Made by a program: the position numbers and the translations under genes
Assembly: GCA_964244885.1 (NCBI GenBank)
Contig: CAXTKD010000005.1
Span: forward strand, 62,001 to 126,000
Length of the DNA: 64,000 nt
Direction: 5' to 3'
From: CAXTKD01 sp964244885
Lineage (GTDB): Bacteria; Pseudomonadota; Alphaproteobacteria; Sphingomonadales; Sphingomonadaceae
Notes under the pieces: model-generated
Databases searched by the model: none
What the model was told of the DNA's origin: nothing
The model's input: the letters and a program-made list of their open reading frames with translations, nothing else
Part shown: one piece after another, positions 54,709 through 63,328 of the stretch
How positions within the stretch are numbered: the stretch's first letter is position 1
Layout: every line of letters begins with the position of its first letter

Positions 54709-56016
54709 TCATTTTTTGGCGATTTCCAGCCGGTCCTTGTCGGTCAGGCCGGTGTAGGGCGAGGTCAGGACCTTCTCGCCGGGCTCCAGCCCGTCGAGCA
54801 CCTCGATGAAATTGGCGTTGCGGCGGCCGAGGCGGACGTTGCGCTTCTGCGCCTTGCCGCCATCGGGGGTCACGACGAACACCCAGGCGCCGCCGGTATC
54901 GTTGTAGAAGGCGCCGTTGGGGATGAGGATGGCCGGCGCCGGGTCGCCGAGCGTCAGCTTGGCCTGCAGCGTCTGGCCGCGCTGGACGCCCGCCGGCTCG
55001 CCGCCGACGAAGGTCAGGTCGACCTCGAACTCGCCGTTCTTGACCGTCGGGTACAGCTTGCTGACCTTCATCTTGTACGGCTTGCCGTTCCAGTCGAGCG
55101 TCGCGGTCTGGCCCAACTGGACGCGGCCGAGATAGAATTCATCGACACCCGCCATCAGCTTGTTGCGGCCGGGGCTATCGACCTGGCCGAGACGCTCGCC
55201 GCGGCTCATCGACTGGCCGATCTGGATGGTGAAGCCCGACAGCGAGCCCGTGACGGGCGCGCGGATGTTGAGCGAATCGAGGTTGGAGCGCGCGACCTCC
55301 AGGCTCTGCGTCAGCTGGATGGCGCTGGCGCGCATCTGGCGGAGCTGGCTGGTCTGGAGCTTGTCGTCGGTGGTTTGGCTGTCGATCGCCAGTTTGTGGC
55401 GGCGCGCCTGATAGGCGTATTCGTCCCTGGTGTCGTTGTAGGTCTTCTTCGGGACCCAGCCCTGCTGGACCAGCGCGCCGTCGCGATCGAGCTGGCGCTT
55501 CATCTTGGAAAGCTGGAAGTCGGCATCGGCGAGGTTGCGCTCGGTCTCGAGCTTGTTGCGCTGGAGCGCCAGCTCCTGCGTCCGCATGTCGTTGATCTGC
55601 TGGGTGACCTCGGTCTGGCGGGCGAGGACGTTCAGCTGAAGCTCGGCGTTGGAAAGGCGCGCCAGCGGCTGGCCCTTCACGACCTGCGCGCCGTCCTCGA
55701 CGAACACCTGCTCGACCCGCCCGCCCTCGACCGCGTCGAGATAGACGGTGATCAGCGGCGTGACGCGGGCGCGAAGCGGCAGGTAGTCCTCGAACACGCC
55801 CTTCGAGACCGTGGAGATGGTGACTCGCGACGCCTCGACCGACTGGACGTTGCCGAGCGGCGCGAACGCGACGAAGGCGGCGACCAGCGCCGCGACGGCG
55901 CCGCCGCCGCCAATCAGCTTGGTCCGGGTCGACAGCTTGTTGCTGGCGACGACGCGGTCCATCCCGCTGCCCGTCACCGCTTCGTTGCTGGTCCGCTTCA
56001 ATGTCACGACGCTCAT
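54709..56016 (-). CDS. MacA-like periplasmic adaptor (HlyD family)
   Basis: About 435 residues starting MSVVTLKRTSNEA with a cytoplasmic tail, one TM helix (LIGGGGAVAALVAAFVAF, about 33-52) and a periplasmic part: biotinyl-lipoyl half-motifs (EDGAQVVKGQPLARLSN), a long helical hairpin (about 115-225) and beta-barrel domains (IPNGAFYNDTGGAWVFVV). It would bridge the permeases to an outer-membrane channel, which is not in this window. AAGG precedes the ATG at 56016; a GTG at 56046 is less likely. Confidence 0.9.
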   Translation of the reverse strand: MSVVTLKRTSNEAVTGSGMDRVVASNKLSTRTKLIGGGGAVAALVAAFVAFAPLGNVQSVEASRVTISTVSKGVFEDYLPLRARVTPLITVYLDAVEGGRVEQVFVEDGAQVVKGQPLARLSNAELQLNVLARQTEVTQQINDMRTQELALQRNKLETERNLADADFQLSKMKRQLDRDGALVQQGWVPKKTYNDTRDEYAYQARRHKLAIDSQTTDDKLQTSQLRQMRASAIQLTQSLEVARSNLDSLNIRAPVTGSLSGFTIQIGQSMSRGERLGQVDSPGRNKLMAGVDEFYLGRVQLGQTATLDWNGKPYKMKVSKLYPTVKNGEFEVDLTFVGGEPAGVQRGQTLQAKLTLGDPAPAILIPNGAFYNDTGGAWVFVVTPDGGKAQKRNVRLGRRNANFIEVLDGLEPGEKVLTSPYTGLTDKDRLEIAKK

Positions 56017-56043
56017 GATACCTTCATTTCCAGTCTGGGTAGT

Positions 56044-56080
56044 CACGCCGCCGGGCGAGAGGGGCCCGTCCGGCGGCGTG
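56044..56080. promoter_or_regulatory. Intercistronic hairpin between urcA and the macA-like gene
   Basis: Perfect 11-bp inverted repeat, CACGCCGCCGG at 56044-56054 and CCGGCGGCGTG at 56070-56080, with a 15-base loop. No T-run follows on the minus strand, so it is not a standard terminator. Its place suits mRNA processing or protection that would let urcA be expressed more strongly than the transporter genes. Confidence 0.6.
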
Positions 56081-56091
56081 CCCGGACGGCG

Positions 56092-56385
56092 TCACGACAG
56101 CGACGCCGCCTTGGTCATCGCGGCAGCGACGGCGGTGTCGATGCAGCGCTTCTCGGCCGCGATCTCCGCCGGGGTCCGGCCGCTGGCGCGGCAGACGGTC
56201 GAGGCGGCGGCGCGGACGCGGTTGAACAGGGTGGCCTTGCCGGCGTCGCGGCTGAGGTCGAGATCGGCGTAGGACACGACGCGGGCGCGCGGCGTCTCCG
56301 CCCGGGCGACCGATCCGCCGACGCAGGTCATTCCGGCGAGGAGGGCGGCGGCGCCGCACAGCAGCTTCTGGTTGAGGTTGGTCAT
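56092..56385 (-). CDS. UrcA family protein (small secreted)
   Basis: 97 residues. Signal peptide to about residue 31 (LLCGAAALLAGMTCVGGSVARA), then RVVSYADLDLSRDAGKATLFNRV and a VCRASGR...KRCID pair of cysteines, the UrcA signature. Role unknown. ATG at 56385 has GGAG eight bases upstream. It is the first gene after a sigma-54-type promoter and is followed by the adaptor and ABC genes, so it may be a cargo, sensor or accessory protein of that export system. Confidence 0.88.
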   Translation of the reverse strand: MTNLNQKLLCGAAALLAGMTCVGGSVARAETPRARVVSYADLDLSRDAGKATLFNRVRAAASTVCRASGRTPAEIAAEKRCIDTAVAAAMTKAASLS

Positions 56386-56442
56386 TGTCGTTCTCCGAAT
56401 GTTGGGTTCGAAGCAGGCCCGATTGCCCGCACTCCCTCCTCC

Positions 56443-56458
56443 GCACGACCCGTGCCAA
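56443..56458 (-). promoter_or_regulatory. Sigma-54 (-24/-12) promoter upstream of urcA
   Basis: On the minus strand, TTGGCACGGGTCGTGC. The GG and GC elements are separated by exactly 10 bases and the match to TGGCACG-N4-TTGC has one difference (GTGC for TTGC). Transcription would start near 56431, 46 bases before the urcA ATG. Confidence 0.7.
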
Positions 56459-56522
56459 TTCCCCAATCGCTTGTTTCAACGCGATTTTACCTGAACGTCA
56501 GCAGCGCCGCAGCGAAACCGAC

Positions 56523-56558
56523 TGTTCGTTTCCGGACAAGGCCTGTACATTTGCGGAC

Positions 56559-56559
<1 letters not shown>
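56523..56559. promoter_or_regulatory. Tandem near-palindromic binding sites (TGTnC-N6-GGACA)
   Basis: Two 16-base sites, TGTTCGTTTCCGGACA at 56523-56538 and TGTACATTTGCGGACA at 56544-56559, 13 of 16 bases alike. They are spaced 21 bases, two helical turns, so they present the same DNA face. They lie roughly 90-130 bases upstream of the predicted urcA transcription start, the usual enhancer distance for NtrC-type activators. The second site ends on the A of the regulator's own ATG, suggesting autoregulation. Confidence 0.65.
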
Positions 56560-57933
<1,374 letters not shown>

Positions 57934-57944
<11 letters not shown>

Positions 57945-59265
57945 CCGCGCCTTCGCGCTCGGCCTGGCGTGGCGGATCGTCGGGCTGGTGCTGCTGCTCG
58001 CCGCGCTGGCATGGCTGGCGACCGGCGGCTACCGCGCGCCGACCCTGCTTGCCTGGGGCGCGACGGTCGGCATCATCGCCAGCCTCTGGCGCTACGTCCA
58101 GCGCACCAACATGGAGCTTCGCCGCTTCGTCGAGGCGCTGACCTACGCCGACTTCTCGCAAAGCTTCGGCCATCGCCGCGAGGGTTTGGGCTTCGAGGAG
58201 CTGGGCGCCAGCATGAACGCCGCAGTCGCCAAGCTGCGCGAGGAGCGGGCTCGGGCGCAGGACGGCAACCGCATGCTGGCGGCGCTGGTCGACGAGGTGC
58301 CGACGCCGCTGCTGACGGTCCACGCCGACGACCGAGTCGAGCTTCTCAACAAGGCGGCGCGCCGGCTGTTCGCGGCGCACCCGCTCGTCCGGCTCGACGA
58401 CGCCGCCGATTATGGCGCGGGCTTCGCCGAGGACTTGGCCGAGGCGGCGACCGGCAGCCGGCGGATCACCGCGATGACCGTCGACGAGGCCCCCTTGCGC
58501 GCCGCGCTGTCGGTGTCGGAGATTCGCCGGCCGGGCGATCCGCCGCTGCGCCTGATCGCGATCGAACCGATCCAGGCCGAGCTCGACGGGGTCGAGATGT
58601 CGGCATGGCGCGACCTGGTGCGCGTGCTGACTCACGAGATCATGAACTCGGTGACGCCGATCACCTCGCTCGCCAAGACCGCCGCCGAGCTGCTCGCCGA
58701 GAACGACGACCCGGCGCTCGCCGACGCGCGCGCCGCGGTCGAGACCGTGGCGCGGCGCGCCGACGGGATCATGCACTTCGTCCAGAACTACCGCCAGCTG
58801 ACGCGCTCGCCGATCATCCGGCGGGAGGCGCTGGCGGTCGCGCCGCTGTTTGGTGAGCTGGCGCAGCTGTTCCGGGCCGATTGGCCGAAGGAGCGCGTCG
58901 CGCTCACCTGCAAGGTCGAGCCCGAGACGCTGGAGGTGTTCGCCGATCCCGACCTGATCGCGCAGTTGCTGATCAACCTGCTGCGCAACGGCGCCGAGGC
59001 GGCGGTCGGCGTCGCGGCGTTTCCGCGCGTCAGCCTGTCGGCGCACCGCAACCGGCAGGGGCGCGCGGTGATCGAGGTGTCCGACAACGGCCCCGGCATC
59101 CCGGCGGCGCAGGCCGAGGAGGTGTTCCTGCCGTTCTTCACCACCAAGGCGACGGGCACCGGCGTCGGCCTGAGCCTGGCGCGCCAGATCGTTTTGGCGC
59201 ACGGCGGCTCGCTCGCGCATCGCCCGGCACCGGGCGGCGGGGCGCTGTTCCGGATGGTCTTGTAG
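57934..59265 (+). CDS. Membrane sensor histidine kinase (NtrY/AtoS-like)
   Basis: 443 residues. Two TM helices near 12-28 and 38-52 with almost no periplasmic loop, so it likely senses a membrane or cytoplasmic signal. A PAS-like segment covers about 115-210, H box LTHEIMNSVTPI with His234, N box LLRNGAEA, G1 DNGPGI and G2 GTGVGLSLA. Cognate kinase of the preceding regulator. Confidence 0.93.
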
Positions 59266-59317
59266 GAACCGGCCCCGGCGCTCGCGCGCTTGCCTGCTTT
59301 GGGCTAGGAGCCGGATC

Positions 59318-59473
59318 ATGGAGCTGAAGCACGTCAAGCCGCTCGACGGCCCGATCGACGAAGGCACCGGCGGCGTCGGCGACCGGCGGATTCGCGAGGC
59401 GGTGGACAACGAGACCGGGGCGCTCGATACGCCGAAGCGCGACGGTGAGGCGGAGACGGTGACGGATGGGTGA
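59318..59473 (+). CDS. Small acidic protein upstream of folE
   Basis: 51 residues starting MELKHVKPLDGPIDE, Gly/Asp/Glu-rich, no Cys and no membrane segment. AGGAG lies 8 bases before the ATG and the 3' end overlaps the folE start by 8 bp, both signs of a real, translationally coupled gene. No family recognised. It may simply couple translation into folE or encode a small regulator. Confidence 0.6.
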   Translation: MELKHVKPLDGPIDEGTGGVGDRRIREAVDNETGALDTPKRDGEAETVTDG

Positions 59474-60062
59474 ACTGGTCGATGACGGCGAGGCGAAGCT
59501 GCCGGTTCCGCAAGACGTCCAGGACGCGGTGCGGACGCTGCTGCGCTGGGCGGGCGACGACCCCGGGCGCGAGGGGCTGCTCGACACCCCCTTGCGCGTC
59601 GCGCGCGCCTATCGCGAGTATTTCAAGGGCTATGAGGAGGACCCCGGCCACCACCTGAGCCGGACCTTCAAGGAAGTCGGCGGGTACGACGAGATCGTGC
59701 TGCTGCGCGACATCCCGTTCCAGTCGCATTGCGAGCACCACATGGCGCCGATCACCGGCAAGGCGCACATCGCCTATCTGCCCAAGAACCGGGTCGTCGG
59801 TATCTCGAAGCTCGCGCGCGTGCTCCACGGCTACGCGCGCCGCCTGCAGGTGCAGGAGCGGCTGACCGCCGAGGTCGCGGACGCGATCTGGGAGCATCTG
59901 CGCCCGATCGGTGTCGCGGTGGTGATCGAGGCGGCGCACGGCTGCATGACCTCGCGCGGCGTCAACACCCCCGGCGTCACCATGACGACCAGCCGGATGA
60001 TGGGCACCTTCCGCGACGACGAGAAGTCGCGGCGCGAAGTATTGGGCCTGATGGGCCTTTAA
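59466..60062 (+). CDS. folE: GTP cyclohydrolase I
   Basis: 198 residues. Converts GTP to 7,8-dihydroneopterin triphosphate, the first step of folate synthesis. TPLRVARAY, the zinc ligands in FQSHCEHHMAPITG and HGCMTSRGVN, and RLQVQERLT are diagnostic of the type I, zinc-dependent enzyme. Cytoplasmic homodecamer in the family. Confidence 0.97.
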   Translation: MGELVDDGEAKLPVPQDVQDAVRTLLRWAGDDPGREGLLDTPLRVARAYREYFKGYEEDPGHHLSRTFKEVGGYDEIVLLRDIPFQSHCEHHMAPITGKAHIAYLPKNRVVGISKLARVLHGYARRLQVQERLTAEVADAIWEHLRPIGVAVVIEAAHGCMTSRGVNTPGVTMTTSRMMGTFRDDEKSRREVLGLMGL

Positions 60063-60115
60063 GTCCGCCGCGGCGTTTCTATATCCGTTGCGGCCCTGCA
60101 ATGAGGAACCGACGA

Positions 60116-60694
60116 ATGACCCGTTTCGCCCGTGCTGCCCTGCCGATCGCCGCCGCGCTGTCCGTGAGCGCCTGCGGCGTCAACACCGTGCCGACCAAGC
60201 AGGAAGCCGCCAAGGCCGCCTGGGCGCAGGTGCAGAACGATTACCAGCGCCGCGCCGACCTGATCCCCAACCTCGTTTCGACGGTCAAGGCCGCCGGCGC
60301 GCAGGAAAAGGACATCCTGACCGAAGTCACGAAGGCGCGCGCCTCCGCCAACCAGATCCAGGTGTCGGGTGACGACCTGACGGACCCCAATAAGGTGGCG
60401 GCTTTCCAGCGCGCGCAGGCAGGGGTCACCCTGTCGTTGCAGCGTTTGCAGGAGGCCTATCCCGAGCTCAAGAGCCAGGCGAACTACACGACGCTGATGA
60501 GCCAGCTCGAGGGCACCGAGAACCGGATCACCGTGGCGCGCCGCGACTACAATCTGGCGGTGCAGGACTATAACACGACGATCCGCACCTTCCCGGCAAT
60601 GATCGGCGCGAAGTTCATCTACAACGCCAAGCCGCTGACGCCCTTCGAGGCCGTCACGCCGGGCGCCGAGACCGCGCCCGCGGTGAAGTTCTGA
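60116..60694 (+). CDS. lemA: LemA family lipoprotein
   Basis: 192 residues. Signal ending LSVSAC (lipobox), then the LemA helical bundle (WAQVQNDYQRRADLIPNLV, VTKARA, RRDYNLAVQDYNT, FPAMIGAKF). Start at 60116 has GAGGA eight bases upstream; an ATG at 60101 would add five residues. Followed 2 bp later by two TPM-domain genes, a widespread trio of unknown function at the cell envelope. Confidence 0.93.
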   Translation: MTRFARAALPIAAALSVSACGVNTVPTKQEAAKAAWAQVQNDYQRRADLIPNLVSTVKAAGAQEKDILTEVTKARASANQIQVSGDDLTDPNKVAAFQRAQAGVTLSLQRLQEAYPELKSQANYTTLMSQLEGTENRITVARRDYNLAVQDYNTTIRTFPAMIGAKFIYNAKPLTPFEAVTPGAETAPAVKF

Positions 60695-60696
60695 TC

Positions 60697-61518
60697 ATGA
60701 CCTCCCTCGCCCGGCGCGGGGGAGGTTTTCTTACAGCCCTCCTCGCCCTCCTCCTGCTCGCGGCCCCGGCAGCGGCGCTCGCGCCGAGCTTTCCGGCGCT
60801 TTCGGGCCGCGTCGTCGATGCCGCCAACGTGCTGCCGCCCGCGACCGAGGCCGCGCTCGACGCCAAGCTTCAGGGGCTGGAGACGCAGACCGGGACCCAG
60901 CTTGTGGTCGCGACCGTGCCCGACCTGCAGGGGCAGGTTATCGAGGACTACGGCTATCAGCTCGGCCGGGCCTGGGGAATCGGCCAGAAGGGCAAGAATA
61001 CCGGCGCGATCCTGCTGGTCGCGCCCAACGAGAAGAAGGTGCGGATCGAGGTCGGCTACGGCCTCGAGTCCGTGCTGACCGACGCGGTCACCAGCCTGAT
61101 CATCCAGCGGACGATCCTGCCCGCCTTCAAGGCCGGCAATCTGCCCGGCGGCATCGAGGCGGGCGCCGACGCGATCGTCGCTCAGCTCGGCCTGTCGCCC
61201 GCCGAAGCGCAGGCGGCAGCGCAACGCGCCGCCGACATGCAGGCGAGCCGGAGCGGCGGCGGGCGGTCGTTCAGCGGCCATTCCTTCATCTGGCTGATCA
61301 TCCTGCTGTTCTGGATCGTCCCCGCCATCTTCCGGCGGCGCGGGCGGCGCTATCGCGGAAGCGGGATGGGCGGCGCCTTGCCGATGATCCTGTGGGCGGC
61401 GAGCCAGGGCCGTGGCGGCGGAGGCGGCTGGGGCGGCGGCGGTGGCGGCTTCGGCGGCGGCGGCTTCTCGGGCGGCGGCGGATCGTTCGGCGGCGGCGGA
61501 TCGTCGGGGAGCTGGTGA
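60697..61518 (+). CDS. TPM domain protein (YgcG family)
   Basis: 273 residues. Signal peptide, then a TPM domain from about residue 30 to 165 (GRVVDAANVLPP, VATVPDLQG, LLVAPNEKKVRIEVGYGLE). One TM helix near 205-220, then a long Gly-rich tail with GGGGFGGGGFSGGGGSFG-type repeats ending SSGSW. The domain is periplasmic. Stop overlaps the next ATG by 1 bp. Confidence 0.92.
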   Translation: MTSLARRGGGFLTALLALLLLAAPAAALAPSFPALSGRVVDAANVLPPATEAALDAKLQGLETQTGTQLVVATVPDLQGQVIEDYGYQLGRAWGIGQKGKNTGAILLVAPNEKKVRIEVGYGLESVLTDAVTSLIIQRTILPAFKAGNLPGGIEAGADAIVAQLGLSPAEAQAAAQRAADMQASRSGGGRSFSGHSFIWLIILLFWIVPAIFRRRGRRYRGSGMGGALPMILWAASQGRGGGGGWGGGGGGFGGGGFSGGGGSFGGGGSSGSW

Positions 61519-62186
61519 TGCTGATTTCCCAAGCCGACCACGCGCGCATCGCCGAGGCCATCTCGGCGGCCGAAAACACGACCTCGGGCGAGATCTTCGC
61601 GATCGTCGAGACCCGGCGGCCGCGCTACCCGCAGGTGGCGCTCGCCGGGGCGATCCTCGTCGCGCTGGCGCTGCCGATGCTGCTGCTGCTCGCCGGCCTC
61701 GACCCGGCGCGGCTGCCGTTCGGCGACGGCTGGACCGCCGGGCCGCCCGAGCCTCGGCATATCGTCGAGACCTTGACCGCGCTCCAGGCGCTGACCTTCC
61801 TCGCCGTGCTGGCGCTGCTCATGTGGACGCCGCTCGGCGCCTGGGTGACCCCGCGCGCCATCCGCCGCGACCGCGTCCATGCCGAGGCGATGGCGCAGTT
61901 CCTGTCGAAGGGTCTGCACGTCACCGCGGCGCGCACCGGCGTGCTGATTTACGCCGCGCTCCACGACCGCATCGCCGAAGTGGTGGCCGACGAGGGCATC
62001 TATTCCAAGGTGCCGCCAGAGACCTGGGGCGACGCCACCGCTGCCCTGGTCGTCGCGGCAAGGCAGGGGCGGCTGGCGGACGGCTTCGTCGCGGCGGTCG
62101 GCCAGGTCGGCCAGGTGCTCGCGGCGCATTTCCCGCCGGGTGAGCACAATCCGGACGAGCTGCCCAACCTTCTGGTCGAGCTTTAG
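61518..62186 (+). CDS. TPM domain protein, membrane-embedded second copy
   Basis: 222 residues. Opens with ISQADHARIAEAISAAENTTSGEIFAIVE, the usual start of this TPM subgroup. Two TM helices (about 42-60 and 88-110) interrupt the domain before the RVHAEAMAQFLSKGLHVTAARTGVLIYAAL half. Third gene of the lemA operon. Function unknown. Confidence 0.88.
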   Translation: MLISQADHARIAEAISAAENTTSGEIFAIVETRRPRYPQVALAGAILVALALPMLLLLAGLDPARLPFGDGWTAGPPEPRHIVETLTALQALTFLAVLALLMWTPLGAWVTPRAIRRDRVHAEAMAQFLSKGLHVTAARTGVLIYAALHDRIAEVVADEGIYSKVPPETWGDATAALVVAARQGRLADGFVAAVGQVGQVLAAHFPPGEHNPDELPNLLVEL

Positions 62187-62202
62187 CTCAATCGCTGCGC
62201 TT

Positions 62203-62313
62203 TCCCCTCCCCTTCAGGGGAGGGGTAGGGGTGGGGTGCACCGCTGGGCGGTATGCTCCTAGCCCCTTCCCCTCGTCTCTCCCCACCCCTACCCCTCCCC
62301 GCTGGGGAGGGGA
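62203..62313. repeat. About 111-bp GC-rich intergenic palindrome (family C-like)
   Basis: Arms of about 33 bases (TCCCCTCCCC at the left end, GGGGAGGGGA at the right) pair over most of their length, each holding its own small hairpin. It sits between the convergent lemA operon and argB and could act as a bidirectional terminator. It resembles the element at 35214-35345 in design. Confidence 0.7.
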
Positions 62314-62331
62314 TTTAAGAGGAGAAGGGGA

Positions 62332-63258
62332 TTAAGCCTTCCGCCCCTTGCGGCGGCGGATCAGCGTGCCGGCGCCCTGACGGGTGAAGATTTCCAGCAG
62401 CAACGCGTGCGCAATGCGGCCGTCGAGGATGACGGCGGCGCCGACGCCGCCGGTGATCGCGGTGACGCAGGTCTCGAGCTTGGGGATCATGCCGCCGTGG
62501 ATGGTGCCGTCGGCGATCAGGCCGGCGACGTCGTCGGGCGTCAGGTCGGTGAGCAGCCCGCCCTGCTTGTCGAGCACGCCGGGCACGTCGGTCAGCAGGA
62601 ACAGCCGCGCCGCGCCCACCGCGCCGGCGATCGCCCCCGCCATCGTGTCGGCGTTGATATTGTAGGTGTGGCCGTCGGCGCCCATGCCGACCGGCGCGAT
62701 CACCGGGATGACGTCGGACGCGACCATGATGTCCAGGATGCGCCGGTCGACCACCGCCGGATCGCCGACGAAGCCGAGGTCCACCGCCTGCTCGATCGCT
62801 GAATCGGTGTCGCGCGTGGTCCGCGTCAGCTTGGTCGCGGTGACGAGGCTCGCGTCCTTGCCCGAGATGCCGACCGCGGTGCCGCCGGCGCGGTTGATCC
62901 AGGACACCAGCTCCTTGTTGATCGCGCCCAGCACCATCTCGGCGACCTCGGCGGTCGCGGCGTCGGTGACGCGCAGGCCGTCGACGAACTCCGACTGGAT
63001 GTCGAGCTTCTTGAGCATCGCGCCGATCTGCGGCCCGCCGCCGTGGACGACTATCGGATTGATGCCGACGGCCTTCAGCAGCACGATGTCCTGCGCGAAA
63101 TCCTCGGCCAGCGCGGGATCGCCCATCGCATGGCCGCCGTACTTCACGACGAAGGTCTTGCCCGCATAGGCCTGCAGATAGGGCAGCGCCTCGACGAGCG
63201 TCTCGACCTTGCTCAGGGTCAGCGGATCGGGTGCGTGGTCGGCCATCGGCGTGTCCAT
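62332..63258 (-). CDS. argB: Acetylglutamate kinase
   Basis: 308 residues. Second step of arginine synthesis. KTFVVKYGGHAMGD, NPIVVHGGGPQIG, NINADTMAGAIAGAVGA and GGMIPKLETC are family motifs, including the phosphate- and acetylglutamate-binding loops. ATG at 63258 is used; an ATG four codons later is also possible. The frame is open further upstream across the MerR promoter, which is not coding. Confidence 0.95.
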   Translation of the reverse strand: MDTPMADHAPDPLTLSKVETLVEALPYLQAYAGKTFVVKYGGHAMGDPALAEDFAQDIVLLKAVGINPIVVHGGGPQIGAMLKKLDIQSEFVDGLRVTDAATAEVAEMVLGAINKELVSWINRAGGTAVGISGKDASLVTATKLTRTTRDTDSAIEQAVDLGFVGDPAVVDRRILDIMVASDVIPVIAPVGMGADGHTYNINADTMAGAIAGAVGAARLFLLTDVPGVLDKQGGLLTDLTPDDVAGLIADGTIHGGMIPKLETCVTAITGGVGAAVILDGRIAHALLLEIFTRQGAGTLIRRRKGRKA

Positions 63259-63290
63259 AGCGGGCGCTTTCCCCAAGTCAAAAAATCCCG

Positions 63291-63322
63291 CTTGCGGTTG
63301 ACCCTGCGTCAACGGGTATCTG
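63291..63322 (+). promoter_or_regulatory. MerR-type promoter and operator
   Basis: A TTGCGG -35-like box (63292-63297) and a TATCTG -10-like box (63317-63322) are 19 bases apart. The spacer carries a perfect inverted repeat, GTTGAC at 63297-63302 and GTCAAC at 63308-63313. A long spacer with the dyad inside is the hallmark of MerR-controlled promoters. The predicted transcription start falls on or next to the ATG of the regulator. Confidence 0.6.
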
Positions 63323-63328
63323 GGGCGC

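Noticed and set aside
50631..54809. A 1392-codon open frame on the plus strand opposite the two permease genes and the ATPase gene
   Set aside because: It is antisense to three genes with clear family motifs, shows no motif of its own and has the Arg/Asp/His/Val-rich composition typical of mirror frames in high-GC DNA.
61411..61515. Repeated GGCGGCGGC DNA that looks like a tandem repeat array
   Set aside because: It is the coding sequence of the Gly-rich tail of the YgcG-type protein, in frame and without a fixed repeat length.
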